DNA from: Halicephalobus mephisto
Lineage: Eukaryota; Nematoda; Chromadorea; Rhabditida; Panagrolaimidae
DNA: 64,000 bases
Assembly (NCBI GenBank): GCA_009193035.1
Contig: SWDT01000069.1
Span: 62,001-126,000 of the forward strand
Reading direction: 5' to 3'
Notes under the pieces: model-generated
Told to the model about the DNA's origin: nothing
Seen by the model: only the letters and a program-made list of their open reading frames with translations
Database searches by the model: none
Program-made: the position numbers and the translations under genes
Shown: positions 1-12,524 of the stretch, piece by piece
Position numbering within the stretch: the stretch's first letter is position 1
Layout of the letters: each line of letters starts with the position of its first letter

Positions 1-79
1 ATTACGCTTAACCTTAGATTCTTTAGCATGAAGCCAGAGAACTGGGAATTATTTAGGATAGAATACTAATATCCATCGA

Positions 80-139
80 TTTCGATTCTTTTCAATGATA
101 TATACTCGTGAAAATTGCCAATTTTCCCTCAAGTATTGA
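80..139 (+). repeat. Direct repeat copy 1 flanking UNC-93-like gene A
   Basis: About 60 bases starting atttcgattcttttcaatga and ending near aagtattga are repeated with a handful of mismatches at 3182-3244. The two copies lie on either side of the UNC-93-like gene at 901-2799, in the same orientation. No coding sense is evident. The rest of 1-900 is AT-rich and shows no gene I can support. Confidence 0.6.
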
Positions 140-900
140 TGATAAAGATTTGCAATTTTGAAAATTCTCTGTTAAAACATGACTTCAGAAGTTAACTATT
201 ACTATTTGGATGATTTGTATGAAGATTGAGTTTCTTATACATTAGTGACTTTTGCATTCTTTATAAATTACAATAGTACAACATACTGCATTATATCCAA
301 TCAGAAGCAGAGATAGAAAGATGGATTCTGATAGATGTTCAAGAAATGAGCCAACAGTTTATGACGAGTCAGTAAACCTTTTAAGAGAAAGTGATAAAAC
401 ACTGAGTCGGCTTTCCTTTATCTAATGAATTCATCAGATTTAAAGCCGCAATTTCACATGCGCAGAATTTAAGAACTAATTCTCAATTTTGAGGTATCCT
501 CAACATATAGATTACTACCTACCTTGGACTCTATTATCCGATAAAGAATGAGATTCCAAAAGAGCTTCTGAAGTAAATTATAAATAACCAAAATCAACAA
601 TTTTCGGGGTAAATTTTACCTATCTTTCCTAAAATTGTCAGACAAATTGTCTAAGATTACTTCTTTATCGATTCAAACTTTAGTTGGTAGTTTCTAAAGA
701 GTGCAATGAACTTCTTGAAACTTGGTTCCCAAATAAGGAGTTCATGGTAGAAATCAAGAATGATTGTTTACTGCGAACCTGGTGGAAATCACTCTAGCTC
801 TCATCTCCTGAGATGAATCTTGGGTTTCCAGAATTAGGCTTGAAAAATTAGTTCGTTAGCTGTTTTAATAAAAAATATAACAAAAAAATTCTTTAACACC

Positions 901-2799
901 TTATATCAAGTCTGATTTACTAATGCCAACAGCCTTGTGTTTGTGTTCTTCTCTTGTTGTTGGAAGTTTGTCAGCTATCAAAAACCCGGTAAATCCAACA
1001 ATTGCTGTGAAAATTAGGATCATTATGTGGAATTCCATTCTCAAGCTCGTGGCATAGAGGAAGCTCATCGCTGATGTCAGACTCTTAAATCCGAGATCAT
1101 GAATTTATCTATTGATAAAAACAAACTTGGAACAATTTGAATAATGCAAATGCTTCAGCGCTCTTCTTATTGTATCTTGATATCAGTAGAGAAAATATTT
1201 GAGTATACCAACAAGCATCCCCAAATCCTAGGAAGTAACCACAAATAATAGCAATGATGGGACTAGGGGGTTTGATTATTCCTTCATCGTCAGTTTTGCC
1301 TAAAGGGGCATTACTGGGGAAATTTAAGTAGATGGCAACATAAGCAAGAAGATGAAGAGATAGTCCTAGAAGAACAATACGAGTTCTTCCAAATTTTTTT
1401 GTAATTCTTTTGAGGATCCCAAAAAGGAATCCAGCTATAAAGTAATGAATTTATTTCCACTTTTCTTCGATAGTCAAAAACTGACCTGTCATCTGGCCTA
1501 GACCCTGGGCCATGGCATTGAAAGCTATTATTGTTTTTGTGTTAGTGGCCATCTTCTTTGTAAATGAGATAGAAGTGGGGTAAATGCCAGTCCAGAAAGA
1601 CAAATCAAGTCCAGTATAAGCAAAGGCAATAGCAAGGAAGAACATTCTTCTGGTTCTTAGGAGAATGAAAGTAGATTTTATCCGGTCAAGAAATGTGATT
1701 TGTACATTTAGTTGCGGTTGAAATTCAATTTCCAAATGAACTTTTTCATTTGGGTTTCTTAATAAACCTAGAAGAACCGCACCTGCAGCTGTTACTATGG
1801 CGAATATTCCATGGACGAGTCTGATTGTGGAATCATTGATGGTGTCGTTTTCGTGGAGGTTTTGGAAAACGATATAGAGAAATATCCCACCTCCTGTGAT
1901 GCTAAACGCCAATATTAGTGAATTTATGGAAATTATATATTATATGGGATATGAAAAGAACTTATTTATAGATTTGGAATATGTAATACAAAAGTGATTT
2001 TAGTGTTAAAGAATCAAGAAGTTTGGAACATTCGAAAAATTATGGCAGGCATTTGTTCTTTCATTTCTCATTGCAACATCCGAATTACTATCGAAACCAG
2101 TTTTAAAAACTTAGATAGTATGCAACAATTTTACACTTTCGCGTTTTCTTGTCACCATCTAAAATTATCATTCGAACTTTGTACTTTGAATTAACTCTTT
2201 CAATGAAGTTATAGATAGTTTACGAAATCATAAAATAAAAAATTGCCAGGCACTATCCATCATCTATTGCATTATATTGTAATTGTATTAAAATAATGGC
2301 CATTCGAATAACCTTTTTGAATATTAATTACGGTTATGCAAAAACTCTACCGAACTCACCATATTTGTGAAACGCCCCAAAACAACCCACTATGGAGACT
2401 TGCAGTCTCGTTCGTTGAGTTCATAGCCAGATACTTGCCTTGGGCAGTCCAGATAATGGAAGCTGCTACACCGACCATTGCAGATGAAATGTACAAAAAC
2501 GGCTCATTCAAGAACAAGAACCCACATTCGAACAGTCCATAAGTACAAGCACTAATTACCATTGCAACTTTTGGTCCTAATACTTCGACGATAGGAGCAG
2601 CAAATAAGTTAGCACATGTGAAAACGGCATACATGATCGAAGAGCTGACATAACCTGCATGTTGACTGACTATTCCTTCTGAATGTTTCTCATCAATAAT
2701 TGTCTGTTGGATAAAGCCTTGTGAGGTGATGGAAAATAGGATGAACAAGAATCCAACTCCAAGTTGGAGAATATTAAGTGTTTCTGATCTGATGCCCAT
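901..2799 (-). CDS. UNC-93-like major facilitator family membrane protein, copy A
   Basis: Four exons on the minus strand: 2360-2799, 1486-1901, 1127-1434 and 901-1083. All splice phases close to give 448 residues. The protein is multi-pass. The first exon carries the UNC-93 family start, with the first membrane segment, a short exposed segment with QQTIIDEKHSEGIVS, and further membrane helices. The second and third exons carry a conserved block, SFWTGIYPTSISFTKKMA, and the last ends in a charged tail. UNC-93 proteins are MFS-like; the founding nematode member regulates a two-pore potassium channel, and others are of unknown transport activity, so the substrate here is unknown. The ATG begins exactly where the paralog at 7637 begins. 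The intron at 1435-1485 is absent from that paralog, where the exon runs straight through. The neighbouring SLC17 gene is transcribed in the same direction about 1.1 kb upstream. Confidence 0.88.
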
Positions 2800-3927
2800 G
2801 ATTTAGACAAACTCGAGAAAAGAAAATGATGTTGCGGAAGATGATAAATGGGACAACGAAACGCGCGATTGAAGTGGCTGTATTTTATTAATGGTTATTG
2901 AATTCGCAATAGAAACTACTTAAATAGCCGGAAATATTTTTTATTTTCGATTTGACTTTATCCTTGATTGTCTTTAACAACATTCTATATAACCTTGAAC
3001 TCATTAATATGAAACCCTGACACAGAAAAAGGTGTTTGTCGTTAGATTTGAAGGAAAAGTATCTGGAATCGAGCAATAGTATCCGCAGATTTCGATTATG
3101 AAGTTAGAATTAGAATTTATTTTTTACAATTTAGATTCTGGAGTTTAGAGTTCTGTATCTTAATAAAATGAAGTCCAATCAATTTCGATTCCTTTTTCAA
3201 TAATATATACTAGTGGAAATTGCCAATTTCCCCTCAAATATTGACTTCTGAAATCATGTCTTAAAGAGTGCTTTTTGAAGATTAATCTTTAATTTTAACT
3301 TCATATTCACAATGTATAAATCTGGCTACTATATTTGAGTTACTGTTTCTTGGAATTCAATAATAGTTATGGCTCTTCCGTCAAAACTATACAAAAAGTA
3401 TAAAATTACAAGTTTAATCTTACTCAAATTTGGATGTTGTACCAAAAGACTGCCTAATGAAGCAATTTTGAACATGATATTCTTTACTTAAGCATTTTAA
3501 TAGATAATCTGGTTATAAAATACTCTATAAAAGTAAACTCATCAACGACAGTTAAGCAAAAATCCAGTTATACAATTTCTCTATTTAATGTAGATTTCAA
3601 TACTTCCAAGATAATATCCCATAAAGATGTAAAAGAAAACATTATCTTATTGGTGATTTTCAATTCTTCTAAAATATCCCATTTACTCCGACAACAATGT
3701 CCTTTGATCCGTTAGCTTGTTAAATTTCTCTTTCTCTTTTGACGGAGATTTTTCTCTAAAGAAACCACTTTTGACAAATCTTCATAAGGTTACTTAAATT
3801 CTTTTCATTCTTTATTTTCCTACCTTCACTTTATTTGATAATTCAAGTGGCGTCAATTAATTCCTAACTTTCAACATCTCTTTTTCACTGTGTACCTGAT
3901 AAACAGAAAAAACAGTATATTTCGTAA
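2800..3927. other. Intergenic spacer between UNC-93-like A and SLC17 A
   Basis: AT-rich spacer holding the presumed promoter of the UNC-93-like gene and the 3' flank of the SLC17 gene. Apart from the direct repeat at 3182-3244, I see no coding potential or RNA gene. Confidence 0.5.
3182..3244 (+). repeat. Direct repeat copy 2 flanking UNC-93-like gene A
   Basis: This matches 80-139 across its length with scattered substitutions and keeps the same orientation. Both copies share the core aaattgccaattt. It may be a dispersed nematode repeat or a footprint of rearrangement at the transporter array. Confidence 0.6.
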
Positions 3928-5484
3928 TCACAATCCAGATTCGTTATTCTCAACTTCTTTCGGTCTTACACTTGCTTTGCATTTTATATCCGAACTGCAT
4001 TTGGCCCATGGCTGAACGTCCGCTGATCCAAAAATGCCAAAGATAATAGCTGCAATACAGTGGATACCGACGGCAGCGAGCCATATATTCCTCCATTCCG
4101 CTCTTGTTCCGCTTTTGTTCAGTAATCCTACTAGGGAGGGTACACAGGCATGAGTCAGAGAGCCGATGAACAGGGATATCGCAGACACAGAACTTGAAAG
4201 TCGTGGAGCAATCGAAAGAAGGGCTGTGTAGAATCCAAGGACCCCACATGACACAAAGCAACCTTAAAAGTACTAATTAGTTGTAACTATTAAACTATAG
4301 TTACCGTATATAGCTAACACGACTATGGCCAGAGATGCTGTGTCGCAGTCGATGAATAATGCCAGAATCAGGAAACATGATCCAGTTCCGATGTTTCCAA
4401 GAACTTGGAATATCTTAACTGCTTGAGTATTTGTCAGCGATCCCTTCTTTTTGAAGAAGTCTCCGATGTTTCCAGTTATGTTTTTCATAAACAGCTGTGT
4501 TAAAAAGGGAAGAAGAACATATAATCCATTCTTTTTCAAACTAACTCTCAATATTTGTTTCAGAAACAAAGGTAAGTATACTTGCATCAATACGACGGAA
4601 AACGAGAAGCTGACTTGCGAGACAGTGGCTGCCCAGAAAGCTCCAGAAGTCAAAATTAACTTGTATGCATTCCCCTTCGGTTTCTTCTTGTGAAACATTC
4701 CAATAGACTCTTGAAGGTACTTTTTCTCAAGCTCGGAGATGTACTTATTCTGATCTGGGCTCCCGGTTGCAAACAGGAACCACAGGACCATGAAGAGACA
4801 TCCCAGCATCCCGAAGAAGTAGAATATAGACGGCCATCCCAAGGTTTCCGATGCACAAAGAAAAGAACTGATTGGCATCGTTAATATGGCTCCTAACTGC
4901 TCTCCTGAAGTGTAAATAGCAGCAAAACTGCCCACTTCACTGTGCGGAAACCATCTGGAGGCTATCGCAAATATCGCCGGCATAGTGAATCCTTCTGCCA
5001 GTCCCATTATGTATCTCCCCCCAAAAATGGCCCAGAGGCTTGCTACAGAAAGAATTGGAGTCAAGAGAGTCAAAGTGACGGAAATTGTCGTTGCAGTGAG
5101 GATGACATACTTGGGGTCGAACTTATCAGAGATATACCCGCTTATCCAGACACTAGTTAGAATGCCGTAGAAATTGGCAGAGAACAGTCGGTTGACCTGT
5201 GTCTGGGTCCATGGAAGATCTCCGTTGTACCCAGACTCAGAAGCCTCTTCTTGAGTCAGATGACCGCATTTCGAACTCTCTTCTGTATCGTTCAAAAGGA
5301 CATTCGTTTCTTCTGAATAAGAGCTGTTGACCATGCAGACTACAGCCATGGACATATCGATTCTCAACGCAGTCCTTGTGAACAATGCAAACAATATCAG
5401 TAAGCTCATATGAAATCTCCATGAATTAAGACTGTATTTGGCCGGAGGCTTCTCTCTTTCCTTCGCATTTTCCTCTTTTGTCAT
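3928..5484 (-). CDS. SLC17-family organic anion/phosphate transporter, copy A
   Basis: Two exons on the minus strand, 4305-5484 and 3928-4262, are joined by a 42-base intron to give 504 residues. SLC17 proteins are MFS carriers with 12 membrane helices that move phosphate or organic anions, often proton- or sodium-coupled; the substrate cannot be read from the sequence. Visible features are a cytosolic N-terminus ending at KPPAKYSLNSWRFHMS, a glycosylated first loop (VNSS, LNDT), and the family signature GGRYIMGLAEGFTMPAIF followed by RWFPHSE. A conserved WREIW-like motif (EWRNIWLAAVG) lies near the end. The start is the ATG that also opens the paralog at 10661. It reads toward the UNC-93-like gene downstream. 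Long stretches are almost identical to the paralog even at silent sites, while others are clearly diverged. Confidence 0.9.
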
Positions 5485-7636
5485 TCTCTTAGAATATTAT
5501 TTTTGTAAAAAAGCAACTAAAACGGAAATACGGACAAGAATTAGGTAAAATACAGCAGTATGAAAGTATCTGAGTAGAAATAAGATTACTTTCTTCGAGA
5601 TAATTAGGGAAGAAAGACAATGATGTTAGAAATTGAATACAATGAAGATCAATCTGATTTGAACAGCCTAAGGGAAGAAAAAAACCATAAAATTATTGAT
5701 TGATGATCGTGACGTCTTTAATAAAGGCCACTGAAATATGTGAACAATAAACGGAGTATTACATCGTAAATTTGAATCTTGAATAATAATTCCAATGAAA
5801 TAGAAATTTCAGCACGTGAAAGTCGTCAATGGACATCTCGATGAAAAGCCAGCGTGGTATCCATAATAATAAAAATATGAAATAATAATTTCTTCTCAGG
5901 TACTTTGAAGAGGAATACCATTTTCCGTCATTTACAAAGATGAAAATGCATTTGTAATCGGCTTTTCCACAAATTGCTTATAGAAAATGGCTATCGAAGA
6001 AAACGTGGAAAACCAGTTTCAGGCGTACAAAGGAAGAGGGCTACTATTGATTGTATTCTCTTTTTGGCTATCTTTAATTCACTTGTATTCCCCGATGTCT
6101 TCACAGAGAGAATCGATTTAAAAACCAGTGCTTCGATTTACCAAAGTTGACGGTTAGAGTTCGAAGTTAAAATTTCGGCATTTCTTGCTGAGATACGATT
6201 TGCGGATCTTGTTTTCATTCCAATATTGATTTATTAAATTCTAACAATCAATTTAGGTAAGACAGCTTTTTGAAATAGAAAAATCCGTGATTGTCATCTT
6301 AGGACGAAAAGTTCAAACTTTGAATTCAACCTCTGACTGTCAATTTTGACAAACTAGAGCATAGAATGCGATGATGATGAGTCCTATGTGATTAAAAATC
6401 CGATACCAATGGAGATTTCTTTTTGCTTATGTTTAATAAACAATTGATTCGATCACTCATGACATCAATCTTGTTGTTTTCTAGATTTAAAACAAAAAAG
6501 ATTCTGTCCATGGTCTTCACATTTTAGAGCTCTTTGTCTGTTATCGATGATCATTAATCAGTAACTATACAGCTTCCTGTACTGTACTATCTGATATTGA
6601 CTGGTCTCCATCTGTTGAATTTTTAATATTGTCTTCTCCGATCATTGTGATAGTAATCCTTTTTCTCAAAAATTTCCTTGTTGCTATCTCTGACCTTTGA
6701 ATTTTTATTGTCTTAAAGAATCAGCAACTAACCTTATGATCGAGCAATAAATGAAGAATCATGTGTCAACACCACCACTTGGAAAATTTCCCTGGAAAAT
6801 GAGGACTAAAAGAGTTATCGAACGGAATGGCGCTGGTCCCACCACGAAAGACACTTGATTGATTTTCCAACCATGGATTTTGTTGTTGGTAGTTTAACTT
6901 TCAAGTACCTCATTTAATGTTTAATAATCCATATTACAAATTAAACTTTGTTTTTCCTGCTTAGTACACTAAAAATTCTAGCTATATGAGTTGTCACAGG
7001 TTGCGAGTAACCGGCATATTCCTCCGAGATTTGTTCGGCAAGTTAGTTTTTTCACAGTAAATCTACATCACAGTAAAGAAATTTCTAATAACAGCAAAAA
7101 TAGAATAATTCCATTTACAATCGATCTCCTCTTTGAAATCAGTGATTTCCGTTGGGTTTTGACGCCAATTTCCACTGAAGTTAGAGAACAGGCGAACTTG
7201 CCAAGCTTCCCAGTGACATGCTGTGAGAGTTGGCTTTTTGTTTCATGACAAAAATAGCAATGTTATAATGGATGTTTTCCCAAACCATTAAAGTGTAATT
7301 TCTATGAATATTTCTGGATTATACAGTATGTCCCGAAAAGTTGTAACCGAAAGATACAACTTTTCGGGGCATACTGTATTTTAGGGACAAAGAACTGTTA
7401 TAATAAAATCAGTCAAGGAACAAAGCAGAGTGTTTTCCATATTTGTAGCCCTTATCGATAATTGATCAGTCTACTAGTCAGAAGCATATCTAAGCAGTAA
7501 AAAACTGCTATTTGCATCACGTGTATTATTTTTATCATAGGTCTCTTTATACTCTTATTCTCAGACCTTCATTAAAATAACTCACTTGTCTCGACGAATA
7601 TACCTTGTTTTTAAATAGAAAAATTTTAGATAAACT
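5485..7636. other. Divergent intergenic region between the two transporter pairs
   Basis: This 2.1 kb AT-rich stretch lies between two gene starts facing away from each other, so it must hold the promoters of SLC17 A (minus) and UNC-93-like B (plus). Open frames within it lack coding character or an ATG. The one clear structure is the hairpin element at 7321-7379. Confidence 0.5.
7321..7379. mobile_element. Hairpin MITE-like element (mariner-type inverted repeat)
   Basis: Two 25-base arms, 7321-7345 and 7355-7379, are inverted complements with one mismatch and are separated by a 9-base loop. The arm begins atacagtatgtcccgaaaag, which resembles the terminal inverted repeats of Tc1/mariner elements (TA-flanked, ACAG...TCCC..AAAGTT). 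It is too short to encode anything and could be a collapsed, tip-to-tip remnant. A strong hairpin transcript is an alternative reading. Confidence 0.6.
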
Positions 7637-9562
7637 ATGAAAATCAGATCAGAAACCCTCAACATTATCCAACTTGGTATTGCATTTTTATTCATCACAT
7701 TCGCCTTCAATTCGCAAGGCTTTATCCAACAGACAATTATCGATGATAAACATTCGAAAGGAATAGTCAGTAAGCATGCAGGCTACATTAGTTCTTCGAT
7801 TATTTATGGTGTTTTTACCTGTGTTAATTTCTTTTCGGCACCGATTGTTGAGAAATTAGGTCCGAAAATATCTATGATGATCAGTGGTTGCTTTTATGGA
7901 CTGTTTGAATGCGGATTCTTGTTCTTGAATGAGCCGTTCTTGTACATTTCTTCGGTAATGGTTGGTGTAGCAGCCTCAATCATTTCTACTGCCCAAGGCA
8001 AGTATATGGCTATGAACTCAACGAGTGAAACTGCAAGTCTTCATAGTGGATTGTTTTTGGGCATCGCACAGACCTGGTAAGTCAGACAGAAATTTGATTA
8101 TCGTTACTATTTGGTCCCTTTAGTGAATTATCAGGGATGATATCTCGGGTGCAAAGAGAGGACTATTTGAGAACATTCGTTTTGTTAGAAACAAAGGAAA
8201 ATTTAGATAATTTTTCGTCTTGACGACGAACTAGTAAGTACAGTGGCACATTTCCGCATTATAGTATAGTAGGTATAGTAGTAACCTTTTTGTTGATTAT
8301 TTAGGTATTATGATGATCCTTGGGTGATCTGGGTACTAATTATACTAAAGTCATTAAATCTTGAAAGCGATGACCAAGCATAATTTGTGCTCTTATCAAT
8401 AAGAACAAAGTTAGGACGTTTATTCATGTTTATCGTCCAACTTGATGGCTGATGAAATAATTGGATAGTGGATGATCTTTGATATTTTGTAGTCAGTAAC
8501 CATGAGTATAGAAAAAGAGAATCATCTAAAATAATTCACCCTGTATATAAAGAGTTAACTCCACTCCGTCTTCGAAAATAACTTACTTGCACAAACTTTC
8601 TAATATCATTGTTTAGTATTACAGCAGGCGGTATCTTTCTTTACCTCGCCTTCCGAAATCTCAAAGAACATGATACAATCGAAGATTCTACAATCAGACT
8701 TGTCTACGGAATATGTATGGCAGTAACGGCAGCTGGGGTGGTTACTCTGGGATTACTAAGGACCCCAACCATCTTTCTTTATCCATCAACAGATAGTACT
8801 CCCCTAACTGAAAAACCAATGACGTTTCTTCAGCGAATGAAATCCACTTACAGTCTTTTGAAAACAAAGAGGATGCTCTTTCTTGCTATCGCTTTTGGTT
8901 ATACCGGGATTGGTTTATCTTTCTGGACTGGTATTTATCCCACTTCTATCTCATTTACAAAAAAGATGGCTACTAATACAAAGACAATAATAGCTTTCAA
9001 TGCCATGGCCCAAGGTCTAGGCCAGATGACAGCTGGATTCTTTTTTGGGATGCTCAAAGACACTACAAAAAAACTAGGAAGAACTCGTATCGTCCTTCTT
9101 GGATTACTTGTTCATCTTCTTTCCTATGTTGCCATCTACTTGAACTTCCCCAGTAATGCCCCTTTAGACAAAACTGACGATGAAGGAATAATCAAACCTC
9201 CTAGTGCCGTCATCGCTGTTGTTTGTGGTTACTTCCTCGGGTTCGGAGACGCTTGTTGGCATACTCAACTATGTGCTCTGCTTATATCAATATACAACAA
9301 AAAGAGTTCTGAAGCCTTTTCGTTGTATAAGCTATTCCAGGTTTGAATTTCTAGCTTAGAAATCCCAAATTTAAGTTTTCAGAGCTTGACAACAGCCACG
9401 AGCTATTTATATGCAACACGGTTAAGAATGGAGTTTCACATGCTGATCCTCGTTCTCACAGGGATCTTGGGATTTAGCGGGTTTTGCGTAGCTGACAAGC
9501 TTCCAATAACAGCAGAAGAAGAGAAGCACAAAGCTGTTAGCATTAGTGAATCAGACGAGTGA
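7637..9562 (+). CDS. UNC-93-like major facilitator family membrane protein, copy B
   Basis: Three exons, 7637-8076, 8617-9340 and 9383-9562, close in phase to give 447 residues. It aligns with copy A from the first to nearly the last residue, including QGFIQQTIID in the first loop and SFWTGIYPTSISFTKKMATN, which is identical. The membrane helices and the short acidic tail (ISESDE) are also shared. The start ATG is supported by this alignment. The protein is predicted to be multi-pass, in the plasma membrane or an organelle; a role as transporter or channel regulator is inferred from the family only. It lacks the third intron found in copy A. An SLC17 gene follows on the same strand about 1.1 kb downstream, so the UNC-93/SLC17 pairing is kept in both halves of the array. 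Confidence 0.88.
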
Positions 9563-10660
9563 TACAAAGTGTCCAAAAACAGTCTTTCGCTTTAATTTTT
9601 ACTACAAGAATTGGAGAATTAATTTTTATATCTAATTAAAGTAATATAAAACCCATATCGAGATATAGGAATTAGAGCAATTTCTGCAGTTTTCCATACA
9701 GGAATTTCTGGGATTTTTGCCTCAAATTCTCTCGAAAAGTCGTCTCATTAGGAACATTCTCAAAATACAAATTATTTCTATCTTAGGCTTTATCATCTAA
9801 TGCTGATTGAAGGTCCAAAGTGGCTTCTGAAGTCACTAGAAATTCAACCAAAAAATCTTTTCTTATGTACGTAAACTTTATCCAGTATTTTCCGACAATT
9901 GAAAGTAGTTTTTTAAATCATTTCTACAAAGAGGAGTTGATGGCATGAATTGAGGAATTTTTTATATGAAGAACTTTGCGGAAATCGCTCTATATTGAAA
10001 TTGGGTTGGGGAGAACTTGTTTATCAACATTCTCAAACTTGGGTAATTAAACCGAATAACATATTTCACGGCAAATCAAAAATATGAAATTTTGAAAGAG
10101 AATTCAGAGAAAATAGTTGCGCTTGCTACTTTTGTAAATAGATTGTTACTTTCTTTTCTCAGTGATTTTGGGTTGTCTGATTTCCGGCATGCTTTAATCA
10201 TAATATCCTAGTTCTCGTACCCCGAGCTCCCGTAGAGCAGTTTTATTATTTTGAGATGGGTTTTGGATTATTCTAAGTATAAAACAACTAGTTCTCCAGC
10301 TTTCATAACAAGAAATTAAAGCGAAAGATTATTTCCGGAACATCTGTATATTTCTGTATAGTAATTTCTATTTATGGTTCCTGAGTTAAGTAAATAAACT
10401 ACTATATTATGATTGAATACATTGAAAGATAATAAGCGCGTGCCAAAGCTGTCATAGCATTTGTTCATCTGTCATGGCGCATAATACTTGGATTCCGCAG
10501 TATGCAGAGACCAATGAGCAGACATGTTGTGTTTAGACCTCAACAGTCAGTCTCACAATCACTTTGCTTATCTTATTTGCTAGCGACAAATTTCCGTTGT
10601 TTGATTCCTACTGATTTTTTCATCTTAGTTGCTTTTTGGGGACAGTAATATTTTGACAAG
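9563..10660. other. Intergenic spacer between UNC-93-like B and SLC17 B
   Basis: AT-rich spacer without coding potential that I can support. The stretch just before 10661 (ttagttgctttttgggg) resembles the flank just before the start of SLC17 copy A on the other strand, so a short piece of promoter or leader was duplicated with the gene. Confidence 0.5.
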
Positions 10661-12223
10661 ATGACAAAAGAGGAAAATGCGAAGGAAAGAGAGAAACCTC
10701 CGGCCAAATACAGTCTTAATTCATGGAGATTTCATATGAGCTTACTGATATTGTTTGCATTGTTCACAAGGACTTCATTGAGGGTTGACATGTCCATGGC
10801 CGCAGTCTGCATGGTCAACAGCTCTTATTCAGAAGAAACCAATGTCCTTTTGAACGATACAGAAGAGAGTTCGAAATGCGGTCATCTGACTCAAGAAGAG
10901 GCCTCTGAGTCTGGGTACAACGGAGATCTTCCATGGACCCAGACACAGGTCAACCGACTGTTCTCTGCCAATTTCTACGGTATTCTAACTAGTGTCTGGA
11001 TAACTGGGTATATTTCTGGTAAATTTGACCCCAAGTATGTCATCCTTGTTGCAACAACGAACTCTATCATCATAACTCTCTTGACCCCTACGCTCTCAAA
11101 TATAAGCATTTGGGCTGTTTTCGGAGGCAGATATGTAATGGGACTGCTAGACGGATTTATCATACCAGCTATTTTTTCTATCGCTTCCAAATGGTTTCCA
11201 CATAACGAAGTTGGTAGTTTTGCTGCTATTTACACCTCAGGAGAGCAGTTAGGAGTAGTACTGACTATGCCAATCAGTTCTTTTCTTTGTGCATCGGAAA
11301 CCCTAGGATGGCCGTCTATATTCTACTTCTTCGGGATGCTGGGGTGTCTCTTCATGGTTCTGTGGTTCCTGTTTGCAACCGGGAGCCCAGATCAGAATAA
11401 GTACATCTCCGAGCTTGAGAAAAAGTACCTTCAAGAGTCCATTGGAATGTTTCACAAGAAGAAACCGAAGGGGAATGCATACAAGTTAATTTTGACTTCT
11501 AGAGCCTTCTGGGTAGCTGCTATTTCACAAATCAGTTTTGCATTTTCCGTCGTATTGATGCAAGTGTACTTACCTTTATTTCTGAAGCAGGTATTAAAAG
11601 TTAGCTTAAAGAAAAACGGACTACTTGGTCTTTTGCCTTTCTTGACACAGATGTTTATGAAGAACACGACCGGTAACATCGGAGACTTCTTCAAGAAGAG
11701 GGGGTTGTTGACAAATACTCAAGCAGTCAGGATATTCCAAGTTTTTGGAAATATCGGGACCGCCACGTGCTTCTTGATTCTGGCATTATTCATCGACTGC
11801 GACACAGCATCTCTGGCCATAGTCGTGTTAGCTATATACGGTAACTATAGTTTAATAGTTACAACTAATTGGTACTTTTAAGGTTGCTTTGTGTCATGCG
11901 GGGTCCTTGGATTCTATACAGCATATCTTTCAATTGCCCCAAGATTCTCGAATAATGTGTCTGCGATATCTTTGTTAATCGGGTCCCTCACTCACGCCTC
12001 TGTTCCTTCTCTAATGGGGTTTCTGAATAAGAACGGAACAAGAGCGGAATGGAGGAATATCTGGCTTGCTGCGGTTGGTCTGCACTGTGTTTCGGCTGTT
12101 GTCTTCGGCATTTTCGGGTCGGCGGATGTTCAGCCGTGGGCCAAATGTGATCTTCCGTTGGATAAGAAAGAAACGCATAAATTGAAGGAAGCTGAAGAGG
12201 AATTGGATGAATTACAAGGGTGA
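10661..12223 (+). CDS. SLC17-family organic anion/phosphate transporter, copy B
   Basis: Exons 10661-11840 and 11883-12223, joined by a 42-base intron at the same position as in copy A, give 506 residues. The first 40 residues, the first extracellular loop and a block of about 70 residues around PSIFYFFGMLGCLFMVLWF are the same or nearly the same as copy A. The second to fourth helices differ more, for example GGRYVMGLLDGFIIPAIF against GGRYIMGLAEGFTMPAIF. The acidic residue is kept, as D rather than E, and shifted by substitution, which could alter transport. The C-terminal tail (KLKEAEEELDELQG) is unlike that of copy A. An AATAAA signal lies at 12265-12270. Predicted 12-helix plasma membrane carrier; substrate unknown. 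Confidence 0.9.
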
Positions 12224-12524
12224 AATCTGTTAAGGTTTTAGGTATATGAATAACTGCATGTGAAAATAAATCCGTGTTCCCAACTATGGGTAATTTCGTT
12301 GTGAATAGTATAGTAATTATTGTTTAAGATCTTCGCTTTGTGCCTTCAATATCATATAATGATGCTAGATTGTAGTGAAAATGTGTCTAGCCCAATTAAC
12401 ATTTAATGATTAAACAGACAGACAATGAATTGTCAGTATATAACTGTAGTCAGATGATAGATAAGTGTTAAAGAAGCGTTGAGCGGACAATTTGCCGAAT
12501 TTCCACAAATACAACTTGAAAGCT

